DNA of 64,000 nt from Gyrodactylus bullatarudis (GCA_012064415.1 SSNU01000293.1:8454-72453); one strand, 5' to 3'; shown: positions 1 through 12,503, counted from the first letter of the stretch. The notes: generated from the sequence alone by a model not told the origin. Made by a program: numbers and translations.

Positions 1-224
1 GGGGGTAGAGAGAGAAAGAGAAAATAATAACAATGTTTTTTGATGTATTGCAAAGGTCAAACTAGCATATACAAAAAATAATCTTCGTAAATCGGTCGAC
101 CAAAAGAGAGTGAAATCTTCAAGAATTGTGCAACTTCCTAAATTGCGCACAGGATATATAATCAGAGTTATCACTCTAATAATTCTCGATTACTGTAACA
201 ATCACTATAATTTTTATAATCCTT

Positions 225-330
225 ATTTCTTACACCCTTCTTTCCCCTTTCTTTTTCTACAGATAGACAAATACAGGCCAGAAGACAACATCAGGTCAGA
301 GTAGCAAGCGAACTAAACGTTATAGTCAAA
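225..330 (+). repeat. Dispersed repeat copy in a contactin intron
   Basis: The stretch from the pyrimidine-rich run through ACAGATAGACAAATACAG to AACGTTATAGTCAA is closely matched at 32095-32195. Part of the same family, with the GGGAGCTGTTCGGCATAGAT end, occurs in reverse at about 59745-59792. No coding content is seen. The class of element is unknown. Confidence 0.55.
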
Positions 331-402
331 AAATGAATTTTATGACAAGTCATGAGGAAGCTAAATAAAAATAATATGTTGAGAATAAAAGGCTATTCTT
401 AC

Positions 403-3400
403 AGATGCTTTCCCAGTATTTGGATCAATCGCAGTGATTCCCGGGGCAATAGTTGCACCATTAAACTTCCATGTAATAATCGGTTTTGGAGCACCTTCTG
501 GCTGGCATCGAATGATGGTTGATTTACCAACAGTGGCAATACTCGGCGTGACTGGATCCTTTGTGAAACTCGGAGGGAAGGCAACCACCTTGAGTTCACC
601 TGATGAGGAACTACTGCCCAGGTTGTTTGTGGCCATACACGTGTACATTGCTGAGTCTCTTTCTGTGACCTAAGGAAATAATGAAAATCTACACTTTCAG
701 TACCATTTCTATCATGAATTAATTATTCTCAAAAGTAGCCTTAAAAAATACATCAGTAAAAAAGAGAATTCTATAGAGTAAAATTAAGAAGGCATTTGTT
801 TTATAAATTTTATGTAATATTTCGATAAATTCGTCAATATACTTTTAAGTAAGTACGTTGAATATTTTATTTTTTCTTTGGTTTAGTTTTTTGAATTTAA
901 ACTTTACTACAGCGCTCTTCCTATCTGGCAACCTTTGAGGCTGGCCAGTTTCTTTAGAAGTAACTTACTTTGGTTATTTTAATGTAGGAGCCGTTTGTGA
1001 GATTCTCCATAACTGTATACCGAGAAGTATCGAAATTAGGGTCAGCTATCAAATCGATAAGCTTCTGGTCATTCCTGTACCAGACTAAAGTTGGATCTGG
1101 TATCCCAGATGCTTTACAGTACAACTCGACGTCAGTATCCTGATCCACAATTTGATCCTGGACATCGATGATGAAGTAGGGTTTTGCATTTATCTTCAAA
1201 TTGACGAGCTTTGACCTTGCCTGACGCCCATTCACATCCTTTACTGAACAGCGATAAGAGCCTTGATCTTCTGGTTGGACCGAGGCGAAGCTAATTACTC
1301 GATTGAAGTCTATCAGTAGCTCGGGATTAATCGGTTTACCATCAACCTGAAAAATAATCAAAATAACAATTTAATTGACCCCGAGAAAACTACAGGATTT
1401 TGAATTACGTGAATGCGTCAAATTTTCAAGAAAAAGTTTAAAAATTTCTAAATTTCTCTTCTAATGATAATCGGAATATTCAAATGGGTCAATTTCCCAC
1501 TATGATGATTATTTTTTCTGAAAATCGTATCAGCAAATTCCAAGTTTGTCTTAATGCTGATTCAAAATTACAGTTTGAAGTCCCCGAAATAGATTTGAAA
1601 AATTCTATAATCTACAGAAATCATTTTAAAGATAAAGGAATTTTTCAACTTTTCCCAGCCTTGATCTCACTTTGAAGATGAACGAAAACTATTTATTTTT
1701 TCCTATAAAACCATACGTTTTCGAGTTGAAAATAACTATTTTTGAACACACGATATTTTCAATAAATTTTACCATGGTAAAAAATAAAATAAATACTTTT
1801 TGCAAAATTTTGAATAAAAATAGGGCTTGTAGTAAAAATTGAGCTCTTATCACATGTTGAAAGAGAGAAATTTAGGTAAATTTTGATGATTTTTGTATAT
1901 CAGAACATGAGAAATTTTTATTTTGGTTTTCAAAAATGTGTTTTTCTCGGTTAAAACATCAATCTTTGATTAAGGGGTAGAACATTGTTCGGGGAAAATA
2001 AAATCTTGTATTAACCCAATAAAGCTAGTTAATATGAAGATGGGAATTTATGATTTTTACAAAATTCTTAATTTTTTCGTCAAGAAATCGAATTTGTTCA
2101 AGATTTTTTGGAATCTAGATCATGAGGCCCTCTTTCACGATATGGAGAAAAAAAATTAGAAAAAATCAATACGGCAAATTTGAAATCTTGAAAAAGCGCC
2201 AAATTCCCATTTTTTTGAACTTTGAGTTGAATACTTTTGTTGATTTCAATGTGAAGGAGTGATCAAAAGTTGATTTTCAGGATCAAAATAAGACAAAAAA
2301 ACCGATGATCATAATAAAATTTTTGATAAATTCGTCATTTTTCTGGGATCTTGAAATATCAAATTTCATCGACTTTCAAGTAGGGAAAATGATGGAAAAA
2401 CAAAATTTGATTTTGACACGATTATGAGGGGAATCTTAAAACCAGATTCAGCATATTTAATTTCTTTGACTAATTGTGATCCTAAGAATCAACTTTTGAT
2501 CACTCAAAGTTCAAAAAAATGGGAATTTGGCGCTACTTCAAGATTTCAAATTCGCTGTATTTTCCTTGAAAATTGATTTTTTCTAAATTTTTTTTTCTCC
2601 GTACCGTGAAAGAGGGCCTCATGATATAGATTCCAAAAATTCTTGATCAAATTCGATTTCTTGATGAAAAAAAATAAGAATTTTGTAAAAATCATAAATT
2701 CCCATCTTCATCATCATTGACTAGGTGTATATATAATTTGTTTGTATTTTCTTACATTTTGGATGATTCATTTTGTGCATCGAAAGAACAATTAATATCT
2801 CAACAAATAGTACCGATCTGATAAGTAGGGCAGTTTATCTATTCGAATTCAAAATTTTGAAAAAGTTCTTTCCGCATCCACTACAGCCTATCAACTAATT
2901 ATAAATTGTCCAGGACTTGTTTCATATTTCTGAATATTCAACTCTCAGCGAGAGATTGCCTAAATAGCCTGAGACGAAAAAGAAGAAAATGGTTCAACTA
3001 ATACCTGAGTAAATGAACAGGCTTACTTAGACAGTTAATTAAGTGAGAATTTATTTTTTTATCAAGTAGAAGAGCAAGGAAAAAATCGCAAAAAAGTCGC
3101 AGCCGGCTAAAAAATCGCGAATTTATCTTGGTTACTAGCTACATGTTAGAAATCTTCCGAAGCTTAATTTTAGCAATAAAAAAGAGAAATTTTTAAGAAA
3201 ATTGTTTTGTTCCATGATGGAATCTGAAATCTTCAATAAAAATTAGTAAAAGTAGATTTAATTGGAATAGGTGTGTATTCTATTGATTGCTCTTGTGGTA
3301 AGAAATACGTAGGACAGACGAGTAGATCTTTTGATTGTTAGATTAATGAACATCGCAGAGATGTTCTCAGGGGTAATTACACAATTCTAAACTAATGGAA

Positions 3401-6070
3401 CACACAGGGAAAGGACACATTTTCGATTTGGAAAATGCTAAGATAATTAAGGGTCAAAATCATTTTAGAAAAAGAATAATTAATAAGGCTCTAGAAATAC
3501 GTTCTAATGATACTAATTGGTATTGGAGATAATTGGTTGCAATATAACGGAAAGAGAACAAGACTTTCATGGTTAATTTCAGGTTTTTTCATGTTTGATT
3601 GGTATTCTGATTGGTTTTAAGGTTTATTCAATTTTGAATGGTATTTTTAGATCTGGACCAATAGGAATACCAAGGTTTTTAGATAAAATTGAAGAGAGTT
3701 CAGGTTACAAGCGTCTCATCCACTGAAAAAGATACTTGACTTTCTCAGTACCGAAACGTCTGGAAGAGGCTTTGGAAATAGGTTGATTATATTTCAATAA
3801 GATCTACTTTTACTAATTTTTATTGGAGACATATTTTATTTTTAGTCGGTGAGATTTTTCCATTTTTTAAACTTTGAATTGAAAATTTTTGTTTATCCCT
3901 ATGTGTGAGAGGGATCAAACGCTATTTCTCTGGATCAACAATAAAAAAAGAAAACAGAAAAAAATTTTCGACCACTTTTTGACAAAACTTTTTGGAAAAA
4001 CAAAAGGACTAACGTACTCGTTCCCATGAGTAGATAAGAGGACCCCTTCTAATGTCACCTGTGGCAAAACATTCGAGGCGTGCACGATTTCCTCTTATTG
4101 GTTTATTCGGCCATACTGCAGGGAATTTGTCTTGAATTCTTACTTCACGAGTCGGCTCATTGCTCTCTTGTACAACTATTGGAATGTCTTCAGATTTAAG
4201 GGAAGAGGCCAGGACTTCGTCCTTGTTCTGCATTGTTATCATGCAAATGTAAATTCCTCTGTCCTATTGTTTGGGAAAATAAAATTTTTTAATATTAATT
4301 TTCAAATTCAATTCTCCTTAACTCTGATTGGTCAGTTATGGCACGTGTACAACTTTCATTGAGATACATTTTCATTCAGATTTAATTCGAAGTATAAATT
4401 TTTCAGAAAAATAAAATGACATTTTAAACTCACCTTGGTGGTAATTTCAGAGAAGCCAATTAAACCATTGGCCTGTGAAATAAAAACTCCTGGTCGGAAT
4501 TCCGGACGAACTGGATCAAAGCCATTTTCAGTTTTCATGTTGAAAACATAAGCTAGACCTGGGAAAATAATTATATTATATTTATTTTTACGATAATATT
4601 GTCGAACTTCATCAAGAATATTACTGTTATTGGTTTCTGAACTCATGAGGAAGGTAGGAGAAGACAGACGTATATTATAGTATACGTATATGAGTTCAGA
4701 AACCAATAACAGTAATATCATATTTAATCTGAATCTGATATAGGAAATTTTTTTACTGAATTATAGCTAGTAGTTCAGATAAGATAGAAACAGCGTTGTA
4801 GCTAAACCTGAGCTAGTTGTCGTGATACTAAAAACACAAAATAATCCAATAGCAAAGAGTTAGACTTACTGTCATCTGGAGAATGACTTGGGGGGTCACA
4901 GGGTACTGTTATACTTGTATATGCCTTAACAATGGTAGGAGTTCTCGGCTGCTTCTTAAAACTCTCCAAATGGCCAAAGACAATATTGGCAGTTTGACTT
5001 GTTATACTCCCAAAGGAGTTGTAGGCTTCACATTGGAAATATGAGGAGTCCTCAGACGGAACTGGATCATGAATGACCAAGTCACCGCCAAACAAGGCAT
5101 ACCTGCCATTTGTATCTTTTGACGGATCAATCAAAACTCTCTGAATTCGAGCAATCGGATTCTGAGCTGTTGGAGAAGTGTAGGTTATCTTGTACCAACG
5201 GTACTCTGGTTCAGGATACGCATAGGCTAAACAATGAAAACTGACAGAGTTCTTTACAAATGGCTTAGTATCATCAACAATGGTATCTCCAATTCTTATA
5301 TACCAAGCATTCTCTGGTTCTTTAATCATGCAAGGGCCTCTTTCAATCATTGACATGTCATTCTGGCCATAGTCAAGGCTTCTGGATGTCGGTAAGAGTT
5401 CGTCAATGTTATCCTTGTTTGATTGGCAAATGTAGCCCCTTGACTGGGTCCCATTTGTGATCACCCAACCCCATTTAATGTTATCATAGGCATAGACAAC
5501 CCGAATATCATCTTTGGGCCATGTTGGCTGTTGATTCAAGGATGGAGGCTGAGTGAGCCATATATTTGAGAGTTCTGTTCGAAAATTTTTCAGACTCAAG
5601 GGCTGGCCTTCCCAGACAAACTCTCCAAAATTGGCAGCGTCCATTACACCTGATGTGTACCATGTAAGCCTAAAAAATATTGCAAGCTTGAGATTTTTGG
5701 GTAGAAGATAAATATCAGTAAAGTAAATGAATTCGAGTAAAAACTTACGATTTGTCGACAGAAACTCTGTTCAGGACGCCAGAAATAAAACTACTTTGGT
5801 CGATATTGTCTATTCTAAGAAGAACACCGCCAAATTTCTAAAAAAAATTAGAATTATGTGTACTTGACAATCGAGGGTTGCACCCGCATGGTTTAATGTT
5901 GGGTTTTGTCTGAATAGGTAGCAGTATTGTTCAGAAGCTATCCAACCCTTTGGACATCCAGGATCTATGATATCTTTAGAACAAGCTGACCATTTTATGG
6001 ATAAAGATTCATTTGAATAAAATACAAGTATAAATATTAGTTTCAATATTCTCATAATCATTTTTAACAA
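403..6070 (-). CDS. Cont: Contactin, 5' part of gene (7 exons, continues off left edge)
   Basis: Cell-surface adhesion protein of the contactin family; in insects it is a septate-junction component. Exons, 5' to 3': 5864-6070, 5749-5837, 4870-5669, 4434-4558, 4018-4263, 969-1346, 403-669. All have GT-AG borders and phases agree through every junction, giving about 704 residues. The start region MLKMIMRILKLIFILVFYS is a signal peptide; Met1, Met4 or Met6 could initiate. Residues about 35-200 form a C-type lectin domain (CPKGWIASEQYCYLF; GGVLLRIDNIDQ). Five Ig domains follow: Ig1 in exon 3 (FHCLAYAYPEPEYRWYK to YFQCEAYNSFG), Ig2 across exons 3-5 (VPCDPP to YICMI), Ig3 across exons 5-6 (LECFATGD to YRCSV), Ig4 across exons 6-7 (LYCKASG to YTCMATNN), Ig5 in exon 7 (IIRCQPEGAPKPIITWKF). 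The remaining Ig and fibronectin III domains must lie to the left. Intron 5 is enlarged by repeats. Confidence 0.9.
670..968. other. Contactin intron 6, no distinct feature
   Basis: AT-rich intron between the exons at 969-1346 and 403-669. I see no repeat or RNA gene in it. Confidence 0.6.
2018..2717. mobile_element. Palindromic (foldback) MITE in contactin intron 5
   Basis: The left arm starts at about 2032 with ATGAAGATGGGAATTTATG. The right arm ends with its reverse complement (CATAAATTCCCATCTTCAT, near 2708). The arms pair over about 200 bp, including GAGGCCCTCTTTCACG near 2124 and its complement near 2604. Coding potential is absent. At least eight related full or partial copies occur in the window, so this is a non-autonomous DNA-transposon family whose superfamily I cannot assign. 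Confidence 0.75.
2825..3075 (+). repeat. Dispersed repeat, related to 14220-14520
   Basis: The block from GGGCAGTTTATCTATTCGAA to AAGTGAGAATTTATTTTTT recurs with modest divergence at 14220-14515. In both places a Penelope-like fragment lies close by, so it may be part of a Penelope-type element. It sits inside contactin intron 5. Confidence 0.55.
3185..3830 (+). pseudogene. Penelope-like element fragment with GIY-YIG endonuclease
   Basis: The plus strand encodes the start of a GIY-YIG nuclease, VYSIDCSCGKKYVGQTSRSF (about 3275-3335), with the C-S-C, K-Y-V-G-Q-T pattern of the endonuclease domain at the C-terminus of canonical Penelope-like retroelements. Downstream, HTGKGHIFDLENAKII and TNWYWR appear in shifted frames with stops between, so the copy is dead. 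Related flanks, including TTGTTTTGTTCCATGATGGA, recur near 14850. It lies antisense within contactin intron 5. Confidence 0.65.
3840..4000. repeat. Fragment of the foldback MITE family
   Basis: The stretch around TTGAATTGAAAATTTTTGTT followed by a GATCAAA block and GGATCAACA resembles the inner arms of the foldback family (for example 17770-17850 and 56930-56990). It is truncated against the contactin exon at 4018. Confidence 0.4.
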
Positions 6071-6460
6071 ATATCTTTTCCAATCTAGTCAGTTATAATT
6101 GAGCTAAAGTTTAAAGTTTACAAATTTAATACGCTATAACAAATAATATTTTACGATTGTGTGTTTTACTCATCGAAATATTTCAATATTGAATTAAATT
6201 TTTTAATTAAATGTTTTACAATGTTTGATATATAGTTTGTACTACAATTTTAAAAATTCATACCAGTTGAGTGAAGTAACACTGCTCAAATTTTTGAGGA
6301 TTTTGATTCGTAGTACTGCAAGATTCTTCAATATATCCAATTACAAAAGGAATTCACAATCCTAATATAATACTACTACTTCGGATTTCCGTCCATTTTT
6401 CAACCTCCCTATTTTTCTTGGTCTTTTTGATGCAATATTTCATCATTAAAAAAAAAAAAA
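6071..6460. other. Upstream region of contactin
   Basis: AT-rich intergenic DNA between the contactin start and the LINE remnant; the contactin promoter and 5' UTR should lie here. No convincing TATA box or initiator could be chosen by eye. Confidence 0.4.
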
Positions 6461-8270
6461 AATCTTGCTCTACTCAAACATATCGCTCAAAGCTATTGGA
6501 CTCAAAGTTAAAAAAGTATCCTTAGATCCTGATGCCTAATCAGAGTTTTGCCTTGTGAATGTCTTCCTTAAAGACCTCTTTATTAGAGAGGTTTTAACGG
6601 CTTTTTTCTCCTTCATAATCAACTTCATTCAGTATGCATATGCAAATCATGAGCAAGAACCGTAAGTTCCACAATTAAGGATTTTTATCCTGGATTTATC
6701 ATCTCAAGACCATGAAAAATGTCAAATCAAAGGGTCTGAGACCAAAGTCTAATACAAGGAAACTCTAACAAAAGATTGATGAGCTTAACTACCGAGTTGA
6801 TTCCTTAGAATCCTAGTTCCATCAACAAGTAATTGGTTCTCAGTGTGTTCATCTGATTGTCTGACTGATGAATCCTTTTAGTGAATTACTTGGTATGTTT
6901 TTTTTGAAATTCGATCGCTCTTCTCAATCTTTATAGAATCTTTAATTATCAACACAATTGAATTACTATTATCCCTCCCAATGTCTTTCTTTAACAGATT
7001 TGTACCATTCTTTAACGAACTTATCTTTCTCAACCGTGTTCCGTTAGAATGGACAACCATAAAAATCACGCCAATTCCGAAAACTAAGAAGCCAACGGTT
7101 CCATCTGATTACCGACCTATTTCCAACCTACCAATCTTCCTCTCAGTGATTGACAGTGTCATCTCTCACTTCCTCAAAGAACAAATCAACATCCTAAGTA
7201 TTGATCCCTCCCAACATGGTTTCTGTCACAACAAGAGCACATCCTCTAATCTCCTCTCCTTTCTTGACAAAGCCCATGACCTCATCTATCAATTAAAACC
7301 TGCAGAAGTACTGTATCTGGACATCTCCAAAGCCTTTGATAAACTTCCTTTCTCTACAATCCATGCTCATAAAAGCCAACATCAACCCATTCATCATAAA
7401 TTGGACTATCAGTTTTCTCACATCACGATCTCAATTTGTAAAATTTAATGTAGAAAGTTCAACTCCTCGCCCTATAACATCCGGTGTTGCTCAAGGAGGC
7501 GTTTTTGCTCCTTTACTTTTTAGTCTCGTATTCTCAGAAATTCAACTCAGCAGCTCTCAAATCACGTATTTCAAATATGCTGACGATATCAAAGTCATCA
7601 TCCCATATAACAAGGACCCAACTCCCTTACATACACATTTCGACAAAACTCAGTACTATTGGCCTTGAGCTCAACACGTCTAAAACTAAACTTATGCTGT
7701 TAGGATCTCAATCTCCTCCCCTATCATCTCTAAGCGACATCACTACACAGACCATCAATGACCTGGGCCTTACCTACAACTCCAAGCTCAACACTTCCAA
7801 ACATATTTCTGATGTAATCAAAGGACTCCATTACTGTACTTACCTCGTCAGGAAGTTTTGTTTAAAACCTATACCTCAAACTCCAACTCTATAAGACTTT
7901 TATTATTCCCTTACATGAATATGGTTCAGCCATTTTCTCATCAATCAATGCTGCAAAAACCACAGCCCTTGGATGAATTCAATAATGCTCTGCAGCTGTT
8001 TAGGCCCTCAAAGCTAGAGATCAGCTATTCAAATGGCCAACCTAACCCCTCTTTGGCTCCGATGGACATCAGTCATCATAAAACTGCATCTTCAACACTC
8101 TGGCCAGCCTAGGTCCAATTATCGAACTCGCAATAACTCTCATAACTCGATCCTAAAAAGGACAACTACCATAGTCAGATCGAAGCACCAGATCAATCTC
8201 AACTCTTTCAGGCACCAATCCACAAAACAAATTGCCAACCTCCTTTTCGAAAAAATTCCCAGATGACCAC
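6460..8270 (+). pseudogene. Decayed LINE (non-LTR retrotransposon) reverse transcriptase
   Basis: Three overlapping plus-strand reading frames (6981-7448, 7336-7668, 7484-7894) carry the pieces of one non-LTR reverse transcriptase. Visible motifs are PIPKTKKPTVPSDYRPISNL, QHGFCHNKSTSSNLL, YLDISKAFDKL (catalytic D), ITSGVAQGGVFAPLLF and KYADDIKVI (catalytic YADD), followed by LNTSKTKLMLLGS. The pattern fits the Jockey/CR1/RTE side of LINEs, but the clade is not certain. Frameshifts around 7370 and 7640 and stops disable it. A second fragment of a related LINE lies at 38030-38595. The gypsy insertion begins shortly downstream. Confidence 0.8.
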
Positions 8271-8443
8271 AATCTTTTTAAAAACTAATATTTATTATTT
8301 CAAGATTCTTTCTTTATATATATTTATTTCTTTACTTCGATATAAATCTAGCCTGATAAGCTAAATTTTCTGTTTACTATAATTACAAGTGGACTAATAT
8401 GTCCCTCGAGATTTTAGATTATCATTTTAGCTGCAAAAATGCC

Positions 8444-8641
8444 TGTTTTGGAATAATCATCTAGCTAACTTTAATTTTAAAATGTAATCAGAATCTAATG
8501 TAAAAAAAGCTATTATTTGTATTTGATGATTATTTGTTTAAAATGGACGCGATGAACGACATTTCTTCTCGTGTTCTGAATCTGAATCCGTATCTGAATC
8601 TGAGTCTGTTGTTGTCCCTCAGTTTAACCCGGTACAAAACA
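8444..8641 (+). repeat. 5' LTR of the gypsy-type element
   Basis: This LTR is 198 bp. It aligns to the 3' LTR with one substitution seen (AATCTGAG against AGTCTGAG) and lacks a 49-bp block present at 12369-12417 of the 3' LTR. That block includes a GAATAAAC polyadenylation-like sequence. Confidence 0.9.
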
Positions 8642-10959
8642 TGGCGTCATGGAAACAAGACCTCGTGGTTCCGAAGGAGAGAGAAAAGTTGCTGGTTATG
8701 TTATGACAATTTAAACTTTCTACTAAGCTGGCTCGTATAAAGAGGAGTGATTTGGCTGCCCACTTTTTAACCAGTATCAAGTCTGAGGATTATTCTAAGA
8801 TAGAACATTTAATGGCCCCAAAGGATCCAACGGAGGCCACTCTGGAGGAGATTGAAAAAGACACGGATGGCAAGTCAGATGTGGTCAATATGATTGAGCT
8901 GTTCGAGTGGAAAAGAAACGTGGGTGAAGACATAGAAGATTTTGCGGAGAGAGTATCGGACCGCATTAAGAAGGCCAGCTGGCCACAAGAAGTGCGAGAT
9001 AATCTAGCATGTTGCTTTGTCATTAATGGGATAAAAGACATGAAGCTTAAGAATAGAATATTGGACAAAAGAAAGGACTTCGACCTCAGCAAACTTTTAA
9101 AACTGGTCAAGAGCTACGAAGCATCACAAGGCAGAGAGGCTGTCCCGGAAGTCATGGCTATCAGCAACAACTGTTTCAGGTGTTTGGGAAATCATGCTCC
9201 AGACAGCTGCTATTTTAAGGACAAGGAGTGCAGGTACTGCAAGGAGATTGGCCACATCGTCAAGGCATGTCCGAAGAAAGCGGCCAAAGTGAATCATGTA
9301 AATAAGGTTAATAAAAATGTTGAATCCTGCTTGTCGTGTTATTCTGATTCTAACAGCACAGGTTTTATAATGGTTGCAACCAGTGTCAATGGGCAAAAGT
9401 TAGATATGCTTGTGGACACTGGTGCATCCTGTACAATACTACCCTATGATTTCGCCAGAGCATCACAACTTGATCTGAGACCCTCTGCCAGGAAGTTGAT
9501 TACATATGGTGCTGACCGGATCCTGAGCACTGATGAGACCGGAGTAAAAATAGAAACTTGTGGCAAAGGCATTGACCTCAACTGTCTGGTATCAAAGGAA
9601 GACGGGAGAGCTATTCTTGGACTGGATGCCCTGAAGAAGTTAGGCTTTAAGTTGGAGATAAATGGCGTAGTGGTTACTGATGAACATGTCAACGCAATCA
9701 CCTTCTCGAAGGGATCTATCAAAACGGACCTAAAATTCAAGAAAGACTTTCATGAGCATCTAAGAGTTTATGCAGCGAGACCACTTCCGTTTGCGATGAA
9801 GCCGTTAGTGATTAAAGAGCTGGACCGATTAGAGGCCAATGGTATCATCAGCAAGACGAGCAACCCCGTTTGCGCAGCCCCCATGGTGATAGTTCCGAGG
9901 AAGGAAGGGGCCGAGAATCCTTTAAGACTGACAACTGATTATAGTCTCACGCTGAATAAGCTTATTGACCTGAATGCTTATAGTACACCAAGGTTTGAGG
10001 ACATAGCCCATGAGTTCAGAGATGTTCAGTACTACAGTGTTATTGATCTTAAGGAAGCATACCTTCAGGTCGAGCTAGATGAAAGCTGCAAACAGTACAC
10101 AACGATGTCAACCTGTAAGGGATATTATTACTTCAATTATTTGCAGTTTGGTCTGGCCGCTGCCCCGCAAATCTTCCAAGAGATCATGGACACGCTGCTG
10201 GAAGGATTACCCAGAGTAATAGCATATCAGGATGATATTCTAATTGGAGGGCTGGACATGGATGATCATGATCAAAAGTTCGAGGAAGTCAAGTCACGGC
10301 TGGCCATTCACAACTTTGAGATAAACATGAGCAAACTCCAGTATCGTTGTAAGAAAGTCAAATATCTTGGATTTGTGTTGTCTGATGGAAAGGTATTACC
10401 GGATCCTGAGAGATTGGAGAACTTCCTGCGCATTTCGCCACCGTGTAACAAGAAAGAACTCCATAGTGTACTGGCCACACTGAGGTACTACAGCCGGTTT
10501 GTTCCAGATTTCGCCATCAAGGCAGCAGGACTTTACGACAAACAGAAGGATGATAAGTTCATCTGGAATGAGGAAGACTCCGGTACACTCAAGGACCTTA
10601 TAACTTCAATGGCAGCTCGATTTATTGTGGGATATGATCTGGAGAAGCCGGTGTTCTTAGCTACAGACGCATCAGACAAAGGAATCGCGTACCTAGTAGC
10701 TCATGACCGTGAATGCCTGCAGATAGTCGATGCCGGCAGCAGATTGTTGAGGGGATCGGAGCGGAATTATTCAGTCATTGAAAAGGAAGCCCTGGCGGTG
10801 GTAGAAGGTGTCAAATATTTCAACAGGTACCTGGCTGGTAAGAAGTTCTCGGTTCTGACGGATCATCGATCACTCAAATTTTTTTTTGTCCAACTTGGAT
10901 TCTTCTGGTACGAGATCCTACAGGTTGCAAAGATGGGCGTTCATCCTGAGCAATTATGA
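8641..10959 (+). pseudogene. Gypsy-type Gag-Pol, N-terminal part (Gag, protease, RT, RNase H), broken
   Basis: An ATG at 8641 opens the frame, a TGA at 8704-8706 interrupts it, and it is then open to 10959. In order: Gag-like helical region, two zinc knuckles (CFRCLGNHAPDSC, then CRYCKEIGHIVKAC, about 9175-9275), aspartic protease (LVDTGASCTILP, 9410-9445; ILGLDALKKLGF), reverse transcriptase (LTTDYSLTLNKLI, SVIDLKEAYLQVEL, QFGLAAAPQIFQEIMD, and YQDD at the catalytic site near 10226), then RNase H (FLATDASDKG). The reading frame is lost in a T run at about 10879-10887 near the end of RNase H. YQDD is a variant of the commoner gypsy Y(I/L/V)DD. Confidence 0.88.
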
Positions 10960-12208
10960 CTTTGAAGTTACGCATATTAAGGGTGTAACTGTACGTTGGC
11001 CAGACCTTCTATCAAGATTGACGCAATCAGAGGCAGAACCGCTGGCTGAAGAGCTCCCACCCGTGAATGAAGAGGTTTGCCTTGTGAATGACTTTTTAAA
11101 GGATCCCACTTTATTGGATCGAATTGCTGCCTGTGGGGATGAGGAGTACGCCAAACTAAGGAAATATATATCCCAAGGCTGGCCTGTGAGAACCCCTAAG
11201 AAGTTATTGCCATATAGTTCATGCCAATACGAGTTGACTCTCAAGGACGGTGTGGTGTTTCGGCAGAACCAGGCAGTTGTCCCACACTCACTCCGCCAGC
11301 ACGCCTTGACTTTGGTCCATGGACAACAGACACATTTGGGACATGTCAAAATGAAACTCAAGATGAGGCTTTATTTTTGGTGGCCTAAGATCAATCAGGA
11401 CATAAGTGTGTTCATAACCAAGTGTCAGGTATGTCAGCTAAATGCCAGAAGAAGGGGAGCTTCCTACCTTAAGTCATGGTCAGATACCGAAGAGCCGTTC
11501 GATAGAGTGTATGTAGATGTGGCGACAATTGATGGATAGCATTATCTTGTGTATGTGGATGCCCATTCAAACTGGGTAGATGTGCAAAAGTTGAAGGGAC
11601 TGACTCCGACGGCGGCAATCCACTGCCTCAAGACCATATTCAAATATATGGGCCCTCCAGGTTTGTTAGTATCAGACAATGGTACCAACTTCACTTCAAG
11701 AGAATTCGCAGATTTCCTGAAAGATAGAAGGGTGTCGCATCGACTGATCCCACCCGGGCACCATGAATCTAATGGGCTGGCAAAAGTCTTCGTGGGAGAT
11801 CTGAAGGCATTTATGGCCAAGAACAATGGCGATGCTAGGCTTTTGGATGTATACGTATCTGAGCATAATTCCTCCCCAAATTCGAGAGGAGCCATTCCCA
11901 ACACGCTCATCTTCCTGACACTTCCCAGGTCAAAGTCAGAGTTTGATTTAACGGCGCGAAAAGGGTCAGCTTGTCCGGTAGACGCATTCGTGGCCAAGGA
12001 AAATAAAGGCAAAACTGAGGGCCAAGCTAATGAGTGCGCAGGCTCAAATGTCATAGCAGATGAGTTAGGACGGCTGGTACATGTGTCTGATGTCTTCCCG
12101 AGGAATCAATCAGAAGTCAGTGAGGACCCGACTGTGGTCCTGATGTCCAACGATGATAGTGAAGAGCCAGATGTAACCTCGATCCCACTCCGGCATCAAG
12201 GCCCGTGA
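10886..12208 (+). pseudogene. Gypsy-type integrase region, broken
   Basis: This continues Pol after the T-run frameshift. It shows the end of RNase H (SYRLQRWAFILSNYDFEV), then the integrase zinc-binding H-H-C-C region (HLGHVKMKLKMRLYFWWPK, TKCQVCQ) and the catalytic core with the acidic residues in DVATIDG, VSDNGTNFTS and HHESNGLA. A TAG at 11537-11539 splits the core directly after its first acidic motif. The later region is shortened and shows no chromodomain. Confidence 0.82.
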
Positions 12209-12251
12209 GGCATCGCAAAGTCAAACATTGCAATTGTTGTGGAGGGAGTGA

Positions 12252-12498
12252 TGTTTTGGAATAATCATCTAGCTAACTTTAATTTTAAAATGTAATCAGA
12301 ATCTAATGTAAAAAAAGCTATTATTTGTATTTGATGATTATTTGTTTAAAATGGACGCGATGAACGACAGTTTCGAGCTGGCACGTTTTTGAATAAACTA
12401 CGTTATGTATTCTGATCATTTCTTCTCGTGTTCTGAATCTGAATCCGTATCTGAGTCTGAGTCTGTTGTTGTCCCTCAGTTTAACCCGGTACAAAACA
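12252..12498 (+). repeat. 3' LTR of the gypsy-type element
   Basis: This LTR is 247 bp and starts TGTTTTGG directly after the purine tract. It ends ACAAAACA before the target duplicate ATGCC. It contains the 49 bp missing from the 5' LTR and a (CTGAAT/CTGAGT)-rich short repeat. Confidence 0.9.
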
Positions 12499-12503
12499 AT
12501 GCC

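Larger units (their letters stand above)
8444..12498 (+). mobile_element. Ty3/gypsy-type LTR retrotransposon, both LTRs and target duplication present
   Basis: Near-identical direct LTRs (8444-8641 and 12252-12498) both start TGTTTTGGAATAATC and end ACAAAACA. They are bordered by the 5-bp duplication ATGCC at 8439-8443 and 12499-12503, which defines the insertion exactly. A purine-rich tract (GGAGGGAGTGA) precedes the 3' LTR, and TGGCGTCATGG follows the 5' LTR in the primer-binding position. The order Gag zinc knuckle, protease, reverse transcriptase, RNase H, integrase is the Ty3/gypsy order. Several coding breaks make this copy non-functional. Confidence 0.92.

Noticed and set aside
110..304. 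64-residue plus-strand frame
   Set aside because: Low-complexity, antisense in a contactin intron and overlapping a dispersed repeat.
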